From positions 62,001 to 126,000 of the forward strand of contig MU394067.1 of the NCBI GenBank assembly GCA_022578605.1: a stretch of DNA of 64,000 bases, written 5' to 3'. Under the pieces are notes generated by a model. It searched no databases. It was given only the letters and a program-made list of their open reading frames with translations, and had not been told where the DNA came from. Below, piece after piece: positions 39,841 through 50,903 of the stretch (position 1 is the first letter of the stretch; the number at the start of each line of letters is the position of its first letter). A program made the translations under genes and the position numbers. This DNA comes from Camillea tinctor (taxonomy: Eukaryota; Ascomycota; Sordariomycetes; Xylariales; Xylariaceae).

Positions 39841-41961
39841 CTAGTCTACGTCGGTAATCTTATCCATGACGGCCTCCGCGGCCGTGTTTACCACCTTCTC
39901 AGGGGGCTTGTCGAAAGTCTCTGCGGCGGGCGGCAGACCCCCGCCAGGCAACGGTCCGGGGGTGTCGGACCGGCTGTCCGGTACCGGGATGCGGATATCC
40001 TCGGGCGAGCTAGGCACGGTCCGGGGATCGAGACCCGGGATGTGGATCCGCTTGGCTTCGTTTTGGTACGCGGCGGGGATGATCTCGATGATCTCGTTGC
40101 GCGGGAACTTGAGCTTCGGGATATCCATGGTGCTACAGTGCATCAGGTAGGCGTACAGCACGCGGAGCACGCTCTCGTGGGCGATGATGACTAGGTCGTT
40201 CTGCTCCCGCTCAAGCTCGAGAATGATAGGCTCGAGCCGGACGGCTAGGTCATGGTACGATTCGGCACGCGGGTAGCGATGGTGGTAGGGATCTAGCTCG
40301 TGCTTTTCGACCTCATCAGGGTAGAGGCGTCGGATCGCACGTTCGCTTAGACGTTCACAGACCCCAGGGTTGATTTGCGACATTTGGCTGCGCTGGCGGA
40401 CTTTAAAGCCGCGGTCCTTAAAAGCGTCGGCGGTTTGCAGCGTGCGCGCACGTGTGGAGCACCACACAGAGAGAGGGCGCAATGGAACTTTTTGTCCACC
40501 GTTAGCAATCAGCGAGTCGCGCTCCTGTTCACGGTGTTTAATTAGGGTCTCGGCCATGAGTTGAGAGTACTTAACACCCTCGCCGGATAAGGGAGCGTCT
40601 GCTTTGTAGCTTTCATCCTCCGTGGCCGGACCGGCACGGACGAAATATGTCGCCCGGGTCTTAATGTGCGTGTTAGTAAGATAGAAGACGATGCGGTGCG
40701 AGAGATAATTGAAAGAAATGTTGTTGTAGAAGAACTTTTCGCCGGCGTTGATCATCTTGATATAGTTGAGCTCTTTCTCGTTCATAGTCTCAAAGGTAGG
40801 GATCTTGGTTTCTATGCGCCGGAGATAGAGCTTTGCTGCCTCATCGGGATCCATTTCGGCAAACTACAAGAGTTAATAAGGTTCTCAAGTTCTAAATGGA
40901 TCGGACCATAGACGTACGTCGGGAGAACTGATCTTGACATTACGGGCATTTTCTCGGAGGAGCTTTTCGTCATCGACATAGGACTCTAGGAATAGAGTCT
41001 AGAGATTTATCAGTTATACGCTGCGATGGAGAGTTCATAGGGAGGAAGGCAATAGTACTTGAACGTCATGTTTTGCAAACTCCTTGGCAAGCGACCGACG
41101 ACCGCTAGCAGTTGGGTTTACGGCGTCGTATATTGCTACCTGGCCATTTTCATGGTTGAGCCAAGCATAGATATCCTCGCGGCATTTCTTCAGGATTTTC
41201 TGGCGTAGCACAACCGAGGCCGGGGAAGCGTTGGGATAGAAGTAATCCTCAGGTACATCTCCACCCTGGCCTACGGTGGCCCGACGATAGTCTCCCAGAT
41301 GGAAAATTCTGGTCTTGACTCCCAACCTAAAACTCGTAAGAGCTGGGTTACTAGATCAAGTCCGAAAACATACCATTGGAGGTACCGCGCCATGGAGACA
41401 GATATGTGGCTAGAGAGTTGGTTTAGTAAAGGCTCTCAGGGGGCGAGTCTCCTCTCGGGGGAAGGGGGGCAGCTCTCAAACTCACGTCTTGCCTCTCGCA
41501 GGAAGTCCTACCATGACGATGGCTATGCGGCCCGAGTGAAAGAGTCTTCCGGACATGGTGCTGTACAACTGGGCCGGAGCCCTGTCGGCGTCCTCGGGGA
41601 CATCGTGAATGCCATCGATAAAAGTACTACTCTTACGGCGATATCGAGGGGCATTCGCAGCAAGGTCCGCAGTGCTGGGATCGTTAGTACCAGGGTTCTC
41701 TTTTTCATCGCCACGACAGAATATCGCCAAAAATGTACTTGACGAAACACGAAGTAAGGGAAAATAAACCGAGAAATGACAATATTTCCCCGCGAATACC
41801 CGCCACAGACCCCAGAATATGACAGCTCAAGCCAAGGTGGATCATGAGTCTGCCATTAGATTCATCACCTCGGGAGACCATACCTCTCTGCCTACTTTTC
41901 CCTTTCGCAGGAGTATCTAAACGGAAACATATGGGTATAAGACTTACAGTAGAGTATCCAT
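39841..41961 (-). CDS. 6-phosphofructo-2-kinase with a phosphatase domain lacking the catalytic His
   Basis: Makes fructose 2,6-bisphosphate, the regulator of glycolysis and gluconeogenesis. The model has 557 residues. Exons on the minus strand are 41961-41948, 41737-41486, 41409-41374, 41326-41059, 40998-40918 and 40863-39841. The first exon (14 bases, MDTLL) is inferred from a perfect GTAAGT donor and matching phase, because the main 5' frame has no suitable ATG before the kinase domain; this is the weakest part. The kinase P-loop is IVMVGLPARGKT (residues 82-89), followed by RIFHLGDYRR and IYDAVNPTASGRRSL. In the C-terminal histidine-phosphatase domain the usual Arg-His-Gly is Arg-Ala-Gly (TYFVRAGP, Ala about residue 294), while STRARTLQTA and IIAHESVLRVLYAYL remain. 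Bifunctional activity is therefore unlikely, much like the yeast Pfk26 isoform, where this His is also replaced. Confidence 0.9.
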
Positions 41962-42934
41962 ACCGACCGAGTTTCCCACTTGATAGCTCTTACAATCCCC
42001 CTTGTTATCCTGTTGGGTTACTTAAAGAGACGATGAACAACTCAAAGGGCAACAGGTTAGATATAAATGGTTAGATAACAAAAACAACGTGAAGGCTCGA
42101 GGTAGTATAGAAAGGTCATTTATATACTTTTCTTTTTTTTTTTTTTTCCTTGCTCAAATGATCTTTTTTTTCTTTGACTCGGCAATAGCAATTTCAATAA
42201 AAAGCTAGCCCCATAAAACGAACCCAAGTGATTCCGGTTGCTTTTCGAAGCCCGAAGCCAGCAATCCCCGATGCTTGCCAGAAGGAAGACTACCACCAAG
42301 CTTGCCTTTCAACGGTCCGAATCTTTGATATTTGACAGTCTGGAATCATAAGTTGACCTTGAGATGCGACGAATCAGGTTATACCCAGTATGAGCTGTGT
42401 AAATGCCGCGAACCAATGGATAGGTGGTGATTATAAGAATAGAACAGAACACGAAGAAGGAAAAATGAAGAAAAAAAATTGGAATATGATTCCCCCTTTT
42501 TCTTTCGCCTTCCCTCTCTATCTCCTTCGCTCTCAATCTCACTCTTTTTTTTCCGTTTCGATTTGGTTAATACTGTTCTTTGGGCTAAGAGCGTGTGTGC
42601 ATGTTAGAAGAATATGGATGGTAAAGAAGAATGAGAAAATATGAGCAAGATTAAGAAGCAGAGAGTAAAAGAAAAGAAATAAATGAAAAGGAAAGGAAAA
42701 GAAGAGATGAATCGTTAAGCTTTTTTTTTTCTCCCTTCTTTCTTCTTCCTTTGTTTCGCCCTTTCTTTTCTACCTTATGATGAGACAGGGGAAAGGCAAG
42801 TAAAAAGTAGACAGGTATGTAAGAGGACTGAATGAGGATTCGCTCTTGTTATCTGTAATAGAGGCTATCTTAGGTTAGTGTGTCCGTGAGCTGTGGTCTG
42901 GTTGGAGGGGGGGGGGTTTTTAAGGAATTCAAAA
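41962..42934. other. PFK2-side upstream region
   Basis: Left part of the divergent PFK2/TOM40 spacer. It contains T-rich and A/G-rich tracts (about 42128-42170, 42660-42730) and no supported gene. Confidence 0.5.
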
Positions 42935-43504
42935 CGGTTTGCCTATTGCTACGGTAGGTTGGTACTATTGCTACGGTACGCCACACACCCGCCACACACT
43001 AAGCCTAAAGACATCTAGCAGCCTTGGTACATTGCCACAGGTACATGCACCCCCTAAGTAGAAGTACCTTTTCTATCTCACGGTCGCAAAGTCAACTGCA
43101 ACTTGTACCAATTCAATTGAATTCAATTGCACACCTTGCAACTGCAATGCATTTGCCTTTTTTTTTTTTTTTTTTAAATGCGTTTTTTTTTTCTGAAATG
43201 CATTTGCATTCAAAGATTTCAACCCATTTCAACTACCATTATAACTGCAATTATGGCTGCAACTGCAAAATATCTTTTACCAGCAATGGTACCTTACTTT
43301 AAGGTGCACAACCCCTAGTAATCGAGGTACCTTCGTTATTGAAAAATATTGCGACTGTGAGATAAAAAAGGTACTTTCATTTAAGGGGCGTATGTACCCG
43401 TAGCAGTGTACCAAGGCTAACTAGATGTCTTTAGGCTTAGTGTGTGGCAGATGTGTGGCGTACCGTAGCAATAGTATCAACCTACCGTAGCAATAGGCAT
43501 TCCG
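42935..43504. mobile_element. Non-autonomous foldback/MITE-type element with 8-bp target duplication (hAT-like)
   Basis: The two ends are long inverted repeats. The left arm, from about 42935 to 43090, is matched by the reverse complement of about 43356 to 43504, with roughly 90 per cent identity by eye over about 150 bases. Both arms contain TGCCTATTGCTACGGTAGGT, a second internal copy of CTATTGCTACGGTAC, and CACTAAGCCTAAAGACATCT. The element is flanked by a perfect direct repeat ATTCAAAA at 42927-42934 and 43505-43512. An 8-bp duplication is the hAT hallmark, though the short central part (TGCAACTGCAA units and a T-run) encodes nothing. It lies between the divergent PFK2 and TOM40 genes, about 725 bases before the TOM40 start. 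Confidence 0.85.
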
Positions 43505-44229
43505 ATTCAAAAAAGAACCGAACCCCGGCAAACGGGATTGCTTTATTTAGTGTATGAAACAATGAGATCAGATGGGGTCGACTACCTGCGAGGCTCCTGC
43601 CGGTGACCAAACCCGTTGAAACCTCGAAAAACCCAAATGCAAGAAATTAGGTCATAGGTTAGGCTGGGTCATTGGTTAACCCGGTCCGATCCGATAACAT
43701 TGATTGATACTTATGACAAGTAGTACCAGTACTTACTTAAGTATGTCATTATGTATGTGCTCATTTTGCAAGCACCTGAGGTGGGGTTAACATACTTATA
43801 GGTAACCTAAGAACTTTGTGAGCAGTAAGTGGTAGTATCTACCAACTAGACCTATCAGAGCTAAGCGTTAGCTTGCCCGTCCACCTAAGTTCAGTGACCA
43901 GGATTGCTGACCTCACTGCACTGAGGACCCGAAAGAAGGAAAAAAAAAAAAAAAGAACCAATTTTTTTTCGAGTCCTTTTAATCACTTACACAATTTACG
44001 TATAGGCACATTTCCTCACCTGCAATCCCATTCCTCTGGGGAGCTTAGGAAGTCTTTCAAGTTAGGCCCTTTTCAAAAACCTAACACCACCAGTGACCAA
44101 TTCAATATTTTGTGGCCTGGTTTTTTACTTCCGATCCTCTGCAGTCTCCTCTCCCTTGGGCTACACACCACCACCACTACTACTACCACTATCGTCGGCG
44201 TCTGTCTATACTCACCACCCCTTTTCGCC
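43505..44229. other. TOM40 upstream region
   Basis: Promoter and leader side of TOM40, with an A-run at about 43940-43954. The TOM40 frame is open upstream to 43873, but those residues have no family similarity. Confidence 0.5.
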
Positions 44230-45456
44230 ATGGCCACAGATTTCCATGTCCCCTCGTCATCGCCCCTGGGCTTCTTGATCACCAACCCAGTCGCTGCCGC
44301 TGTCTCCAATGCCTACCATGCCTTCTCTGAGCGCCGGGCCACCCTTGGCCTGTCTAATCCGGGTACTGTTGAGACAATTACAAAGGAAGTCCAGCGCGAA
44401 GTTTCCCTCACCAACTACATGCACACTGGTATAAGAGCCGACCTTACCAAGGCTGTTAGCCTGTCGCCATTGTTCCAGGTCTCCCATCAGTTTGCTATGG
44501 GCGAGCAGATGCGACCCTATGCCTTTGCAGCTCTGTTCGGCACCAACAGTGTCAGTTGTCGTCCCCGCTTTCTCTTATCGTCTCGTCTTGTATGTAGTCT
44601 TCTAACCCACGTAAACCCCTCCTATTAGGTATTCCTGCAAGGGAGCATGGATAATGATGGTCTGTTGTCAACGCGCTTCAACTACCGGTGGTCTCCCTCC
44701 TTTGTTACCAAGACCCAATTCCAAATAGGAGCCCAGGACATGACCTCGATCGAAAACGAGTACACCGGTAGCGACTTCACCTCTTCGGTCAAGATGGTGA
44801 ACCCTTCTTGTCTCGAGGGTGGCCTTACCGGTATCTACATCCTCAGTCATCTTCAGTCCATTACGAAGAAGCTTGCATTGGGTATTGAGGCTGTATGGCA
44901 ACGTGGCGCATTGAGCCAGCCCCCCGACTCTGCCATGTCTTACTGCGCAAGATACAAGACCGATGACTGGATTGCTACGGCCCAGCTTCATGCACAGGGT
45001 GCTCTAAACACAACCTACTGGCGCCGCTTATCCGAGAAGGTACAGGCCGGTGTTGATATGACACTTCAGGTTGCGCCAGGTCCCGGTGGTCTAATGGGCG
45101 GAGCTCTGCAGAAGGAGGGTATCACCTCTGTTGGCATCAAGTACGATTTCCGCATGTCGACATTCCGAGCCCAGGTCGACTCGAAAGGCAAGCTAGGCTG
45201 TCTACTCGAGAAGCGTGTCGCCCCTCCTGTCATGATGTCGTTTTGCGCCGATGTTGATCACTACACCGTAAGTGCCCAGGCCATGCATAGGGGAGACTCT
45301 CAGAATGAACTCTCAAAATGAATGCGCCGCTAACTGATATCTCTCTAGCAATCTGCCAAGGTTGGTCTAGGTATCACCATTGAGGCTGGTGGTGAGGAAT
45401 TGCAAGAGCAACAAGATGTTCTCAGTGCTCAAACCTCTCCCAACATCCCCTTTTAA
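44230..45456 (+). CDS. TOM40: Mitochondrial outer-membrane import pore Tom40
   Basis: Beta-barrel channel of the TOM complex through which nearly all nuclear-encoded mitochondrial proteins pass. Exons are 44230-44550, 44629-45267 and 45349-45456, giving 355 residues, as usual for fungi. Fungal Tom40 landmarks are [34 protein letters not shown], a strand pattern of alternating polar and hydrophobic residues throughout, [18 protein letters not shown], and [18 protein letters not shown]. The last exon supplies the C-terminal beta-signal-like strand [11 protein letters not shown] that directs insertion by the SAM complex. I chose the ATG at 44230 because it gives the expected short N-terminal arm. 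Several segments (for example [19 protein letters not shown]) look rather diverged from the usual fungal sequence. Confidence 0.92.
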
Positions 45457-48400
45457 AACCCCCCGTCCCGACAAAATTCTTGCCGAACAGAGACAAACCC
45501 CCCTCTACCACTAGTTTAATGCCCGGTTCAGGTTAAATGGCGTGATCACCTCCATGGAGGCCAACGACCAGTTCTTGACCTTGTGTTTAACTACTCTCAT
45601 GGTATCCATCATTGCGCAGCAGACATATCAGCACAGGTTACCATCAAAATCCCACGATGAAAAACAAAAATTTACATGATTATAGAACTTCCTCTCGCAT
45701 TTGCCCAGAGAGGTGAATCTCGATAGTCTTAATTCCCGGATTTTTACGGGTGACTCTGTCCATTTGGAAGACAATCAGGTGGATCAGGCGCGAAAAAAAA
45801 GTGTATAATACGTAACGAACAACTACTAGAAGGATATGGGGCGAGAAGTAGGGGGCTGTATTGATGGATGGATGATTTCGAGCTGGTGGGCGCGCGGCGG
45901 GGTCACTTAAAGTAGTTGTGCGTGCGTCCATGCCTGATGGCCATTTTCGACATGGTCTCGGGAATGAGAGACGCTGTAATCAACCAAGTAGGGTACTGTA
46001 TATAGTCGCCCATATGAATGTATAACATCATGACCAAGCCCGGTATAGAGTCATCGCATTCTTTACTGAGCCGATATAAGCTTTCTCGCTGGTATTATTG
46101 CATTAGTAAGCTTGTTTTTGGAAATTAGGAGGTGTCAACTACATCGTGCTCTTGACATATTGTAGCGAGAAGTGGAAAGTTCTGCGGCTCTAGAGTTGTG
46201 CCATGATGCAAGAGAAGAAAAGTAAGGAGTAGAAAGAGGAGGTTGCTACAAAAATGGGAACTTGAAGGTAGGAAGTGTTAGATATTGGAGCCCCAAATGC
46301 GTTCTATTACCTTTATTACCTTGCTTGCTAATTGTCTATTACCCCAAAGACCTTATAAGACTGCATTCCAGGAGATTTTAAAGAAGACGTATGGCTACAT
46401 ACCTTAGTATCTCAAAGGCTCCTAACTAAGATAGCTCACCACCTTGTGATAGTCTATTCAAATTTCATTTAATAATCTTGATTCGATCCTCTCGCTTAGG
46501 AGTAGCTCCAATGTCTATTGGTATAACAAATTCGAACGGACCTGTAGGGACTGTGAGACGATGACCCGTTATATATTAAATATTGTAATGGTCTCTAGGC
46601 TCCGAGGATCCCGAGAGGACTCTCAATATAGTTCTCAGTATAATAATGACTGCACAGTCCCGCCTTTCATGGTACATTATCCCACCTATCATCCTTTTGA
46701 TGTTAATTTGTAGCGCTAGAGCTTGATCCCACTTACGACACAAATACTGATTGAGTAGGCAATATAATGAATGAACTCCCAATACCAAAAATATATAAAA
46801 GAAGAGTTTCTAATATAACGGCCGTATAATGGGTGAGGATCTAAGATACCTATACAAACAGACGGTTTTATACTTCATTGACTTATTATTTTCTATTTTT
46901 ACTCTACCGCCCCTATTATCACTACAATGGCTATTTTGCTAATTCTGACACTACGAAATAATCCAAAATAGTTGTTTATATTTTCTGAACTGCACCGAAA
47001 GCAATATAGGTTACCTCGTTACACGGAAGCTTGTCTAGAGCTCTAGTCCTCGGATGTAACGCAATATATTCCCATCCGTATTATTATGGTAGTATTAGTT
47101 GGCACTACCGGGGTATACTAGCTACCCTGCCAAGTCATCGCTTGGCAAGTCGCTTAGTCTTATACAACCTCCGTCTCCTCTTGATGTCAAGCTATAGCCC
47201 GACGGGCAACGTAACTTGTGGCCTCTTTATTGACTATTACGCAACTTTAAATCCAGCAGAAAAGCATCACCTCATACGCTTTTATTTCCTCGTCATCACT
47301 ATCCGGATCAGAGATTAAAATCTGCAGAAACACGCAGATCTCACGTAGTATTCTCTTGCAATTCAGCCGTCTTTACCCCGGATCGTCGCCCCCATTCTAC
47401 CTTCTGGCGTGCTTCCTAGCCCAGCAACGTCTTCTATGTTTCTCAGAATAACCCAGAACAGAAAACGCAAGTAACATGAACGCGTAAGCTATAATGGAGA
47501 AGATTGGAACTACTATGTGACCGTTGAAAGTCCCTTAATATGGAAAAATCCACCCCTGTCTGTATAACTGTATAGGTCAGTAGGAAATGAAAGGTCCCCG
47601 AACTCAGTTTATCGGCTACCAATTTATCCAGGTAGCAACTTAGAAGTTATGTTTACTAAGAGATATTCCTAGAATGCATTTCTAGTCTTCGGTTTGCATC
47701 ATCCTAGTCACAATGACCCAATACACCGGTTCAACAGTATCAACTTCACACGGTGAATAACTGCTTCAGTATAGCTTAACCAAGCTAGAAGTATAAGGCT
47801 CAGTAAGTTTTGATGGCCGAAATAACGCGTTGTTTCATACAAAATGAGCTTAAAGTAGTTTTATATATCCCCAACCTAGACGTAACGTTGATGTCGAAAT
47901 AGCCTATCTCGCGAAGCACTCGATGATTGCTGCTATAGTCTCATACTATTACTCCTTTTCGTTCGGGGGCTATATTGATGGTATCTTAAAGAGGCACAGC
48001 AAGCATCACGTCTCCGTCGTTGTGCCAAACCCTCCCCCGAGACCGCAATGTAAGGTAGCGACAACACCCCCAACAACAATAACATGGCATCGTGATATGA
48101 TGCCGGTATTACATGACAGGAGATCAGCACTCTGCAGAGTGGTACTGCCCACATCCCGAGGATGATACCATCGCTTTGGTCCCGGTAGGCTAGTGTTTAG
48201 GGGATGTTTGTATACTCTTGAGGGTTCTTACCTAGACCCTTTGGGAACAATGAGGAATTTATCATAGAGGAGACCGGAATATGTTGACTAGCTAGGATTC
48301 ACTTCTTCCAAATTGCCTTTTCCCCGAAAGCACTATTGGCGTCATCGACTTACGTGTTCTCACAAGACAAAGGTGCTGGTGGATGAAACGTTTGGAGTAT

Positions 48401-48513
48401 AAGAAGATTCTTTTCACCCGATAGAAATGATAATTTTTGTCTGGAGAGACACAGAAGTCACGGTCACTTACAAGACGTCTCTGAGAATATAGTGCAATTT
48501 CTAATTTTGCAAC
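45457..48513. other. AT-rich gene-poor stretch before the secreted repeat protein
   Basis: About 3 kb of AT-rich DNA with only short, stop-broken frames. A minus-strand frame at 46576-46788 has a protein-like composition and could be a relic of a mobile-element gene, but no motif settles it. A TATAAG at about 48399 lies 110 bases before the next start codon. Confidence 0.45.
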
Positions 48514-49555
48514 ATGGTTTCAAAACTTCTACTAGCTGCTCTCATATTGGCACCCAATGCCTTAGGTCGGGCGATTCCTGGCGAGGGGGTACAACTGGCC
48601 CCCTTGGACAATCGCGCTGCCGAATGGGTAAGGAACTCTAGCAATAATTTAAGTAATAATTACTGAATTTGATATAGAGCCGCGACCTCGCCGGTGCCTA
48701 CCGCCGTGACGAGCCTGAGCCACCAGTCCCCGCACCTGGGGACGATGACAAAGGCAAAGGAAAGGGCAAAGGGAAGGGTAAAGGGAATGGGAAGGGGAAG
48801 GGAACTCCGCCCCATCCCGCAGCTCCCGGGGACCCAGAAACTCCTCCTGGCAAGGTAATTACGGGCTTAAGATGCTCTCTGTGACAAGCTATGAGTTTTA
48901 ACAAACAATTCTACTAGCGTGACGAGCCACCACCTCCCCCACCCGATGGAAGTGGTAAAGGTAAAGGTAAGGGGAAGGGGAAAGGGAAAGGGAAAGGAAA
49001 GGGGAAAGGACCACCACCTCCCCCAGAGGGACCAAAACCCCCTACTCTTGATGAGGTACGGGTTATCTTATATCTTATCTCATCAACCATAGTTAACGTA
49101 TATATTAGCGTGACGATACTCCTTCACCTCCTCCGCCAGGCGGAGAAGGAAAGGGCAAGGGCAAGGGCAAAGGTAAAGGTAAAGGAAAGGGTCCTGGGCC
49201 TGAACCCCCTAAGGGACCAGAACCTCCCAAGGGGCCCAAGCCTCCTGAGGGACCTGAGCCCCCGAAGGACTCCGTAAACGCAGTATGCAAGAAACTCTCT
49301 TAGATTCACTTATAAAATATCACTGGACTAATTTTATTTTCCGTTCAGAAGCGAGATCCCCCTCTACCCCCACCGGATGACAACCCCAACCCCCCTAAGG
49401 GTCCTCAGCCAGGTCCACCAAAGGGCCCTAAGCCACCACAGCCTCCAAAGGGGCCTGAGCCAGGTGAGCCAGGAGAACCTGGGGAACCTGGAGAACCAGA
49501 GGACCCAGAAGATCCCGAGGATCCTGAAGATCTAGTAATGAAATTGTGCAATTAA
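48514..49555 (+). CDS. Secreted modular Pro/Lys-Gly-rich repeat protein, possible Kex2-processed precursor
   Basis: I do not recognise a named family. The spliced product is 269 residues from exons 48514-48627, 48678-48854, 48918-49055, 49109-49282 and 49349-49555. Exon 1 encodes a signal peptide (MVSKLLLAALILAPNALG) and a short propeptide. Exons 2-5 each encode one module. A module starts at or near the exon edge with Arg-Asp plus a proline run: YRRDEPE, then K|RDEPPPPPP, E|RDDTPSPPPP and KRDPPLPPP, where the bar marks an intron. Modules 1-3 continue into a long Lys-Gly alternation and then Pro/Glu/Lys. The last is collagen-like (GEPGEPGEPGEP), then acidic. All four introns are phase 0 with clean GT-AG ends, so every exon is a multiple of three. 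Basic pairs at residues 47-48, 97-98 and 202-203 fit Kex2 cleavage in the Golgi. No ribosomal-peptide tailoring enzyme is seen nearby. A cell-wall or surface protein is the main alternative. Confidence 0.75.
48753..49194 (+). repeat. Lys-Gly coding repeats in three successive exons
   Basis: Runs of AAR-GGN codons at about 48753-48811, 48955-49010 and 49148-49194 encode eight to twelve Lys-Gly pairs each. Synonymous codons are mixed (AAA/AAG, GGT/GGC/GGG/GGA), so the runs are not recent clonal microsatellite expansions. Confidence 0.85.
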
Positions 49556-50602
49556 GCCTTGCGCTCAGGGCAAGAGGGCCAACCATGAACTATCAATTAT
49601 GCCTAAGGCCTGGCTTAGGAGATCGTTCATGTATTTTTACCTAATCACTCCTTAATCCTCAGTGTGAGAGATCGAGTTGTGATACACTACTGTCGACATT
49701 TTTTTTGTAATAAGGATTGAGAACCGAAAAAAAAAAGGAAAAAGAAATTAAATAATTAAAAAGTCAGAGTGGTCTGTTATACTTGTTACGCTTGAGACAT
49801 TACAAAGCTCTTGGTTTTGACGAGTTGATATGTGGGTTTTATTCTGGTGTGGAGAGCAAGATATTATGTAGTCTTCACTTCCAACCTGTCGCTCCTTTAG
49901 ATTCTTTTAAAATACAAACGCTCGTTATTTTATAAAGCAGTATTTTTTCTCGTGGAAAATGCATTGCAATGTATAAAAACATGTGCCGTGATATTTGTTC
50001 GGTGTATCGAAGTCAGTATATCTTGGCTTGGCAATGCCCCCCTCCCCCCCCCCCTTTTTTTTTCCGGAGATCTTAAAGACTGTTTGTTCACTTCGTTCAA
50101 TTCGAACACTATAGTTCCCCAGGAGCCGCATTAAATATTATTATCGTTATTAACCTTACAATGACCTTGATACATGAGAAGTTACCGACAATCCATCATC
50201 GAACCCATATGGTAAAAGGGATATCACTGAGCATCCCTGGGCAATTAGTTCCTATATAGTACATGACAACCCTATCATATCCAGCAACTATGATCTAACT
50301 TTCCGAAGAACCTGAGCAATTCTCGAGGATTTTTGCCTCCAGAAATTCAGCAACAATACCCAAGCTCTTCTGAGAACTTAGCAAATCAAGGAACGGTATG
50401 TCTACCTGGAATATGTTTCAGAACCATGTTCGGGACTCGGACATGATCATACTATCTACCCCGTACTGAGCAAACAATTTCTAGTATCCGACCTGATCTA
50501 TTTGTATTAAGATCAAGTTGGAGAACTGATGGTCAATGGTTCTATTGATCGAATCCCGAAGGGACGTGTCGTCTGGGTCTGTCAACAAAGCACCGGCTAT
50601 AC
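49556..50602. other. AT-rich intergenic region
   Basis: It holds the 3' UTR of the repeat protein, then AT-rich DNA with a C/T homopolymer tract at about 50040-50063. No supported gene. Confidence 0.5.
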
Positions 50603-50903
50603 TAGTACGGCTATACAATGGGAACCCGCGGTGGCACCGCAAATTCCCATGGGAAAATTTTTTTTTCCTGCGGTAGCTTCCATACTCCTTGGCGTGGGAA
50701 TTTTCGCGGGAATTCCCACGTGGGAGTGAATGGGAGGGAAAAATTGAAATGGGAAGAAATGGGAAGAAAAATTGAAATGGGAGGAAATGGGAATTCTAAA
50801 AAACTTGTGGGAAATTGCGGGAAGAAAAAAAATTTCCCACCACTTCCCATGGGAGTGTATGGGAAATGGTAAATTTCAAATGGGAAGGGAATGTACAGCC
50901 CTA
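50603..50903. mobile_element. Probable small decayed hAT-like element inside the PKS remnant
   Basis: A block dominated by GGGAA/TTCCC words and palindromes (CCCATGGG, CCCACGTGGG) interrupts the PKS reading frame abruptly. Its ends are loosely inverted: the left reads TAGTACGGCTATACAATGGG, and the right, on the minus strand, reads TAGGGCTGTACATTCCC. The flanks GGCTATAC (50595-50602) and GGCGATAG (50904-50911) match at six of eight positions, as an aged 8-bp target duplication would. On the minus strand the PKS enoylreductase frame runs cleanly up to the right end and is stopped by the first codon of the element (TAG). Confidence 0.5.

Noticed and set aside
46576..46788. Minus-strand frame as a retroelement gene piece
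   Set aside because: Protein-like composition, but no reverse transcriptase, integrase or transposase motif could be identified.
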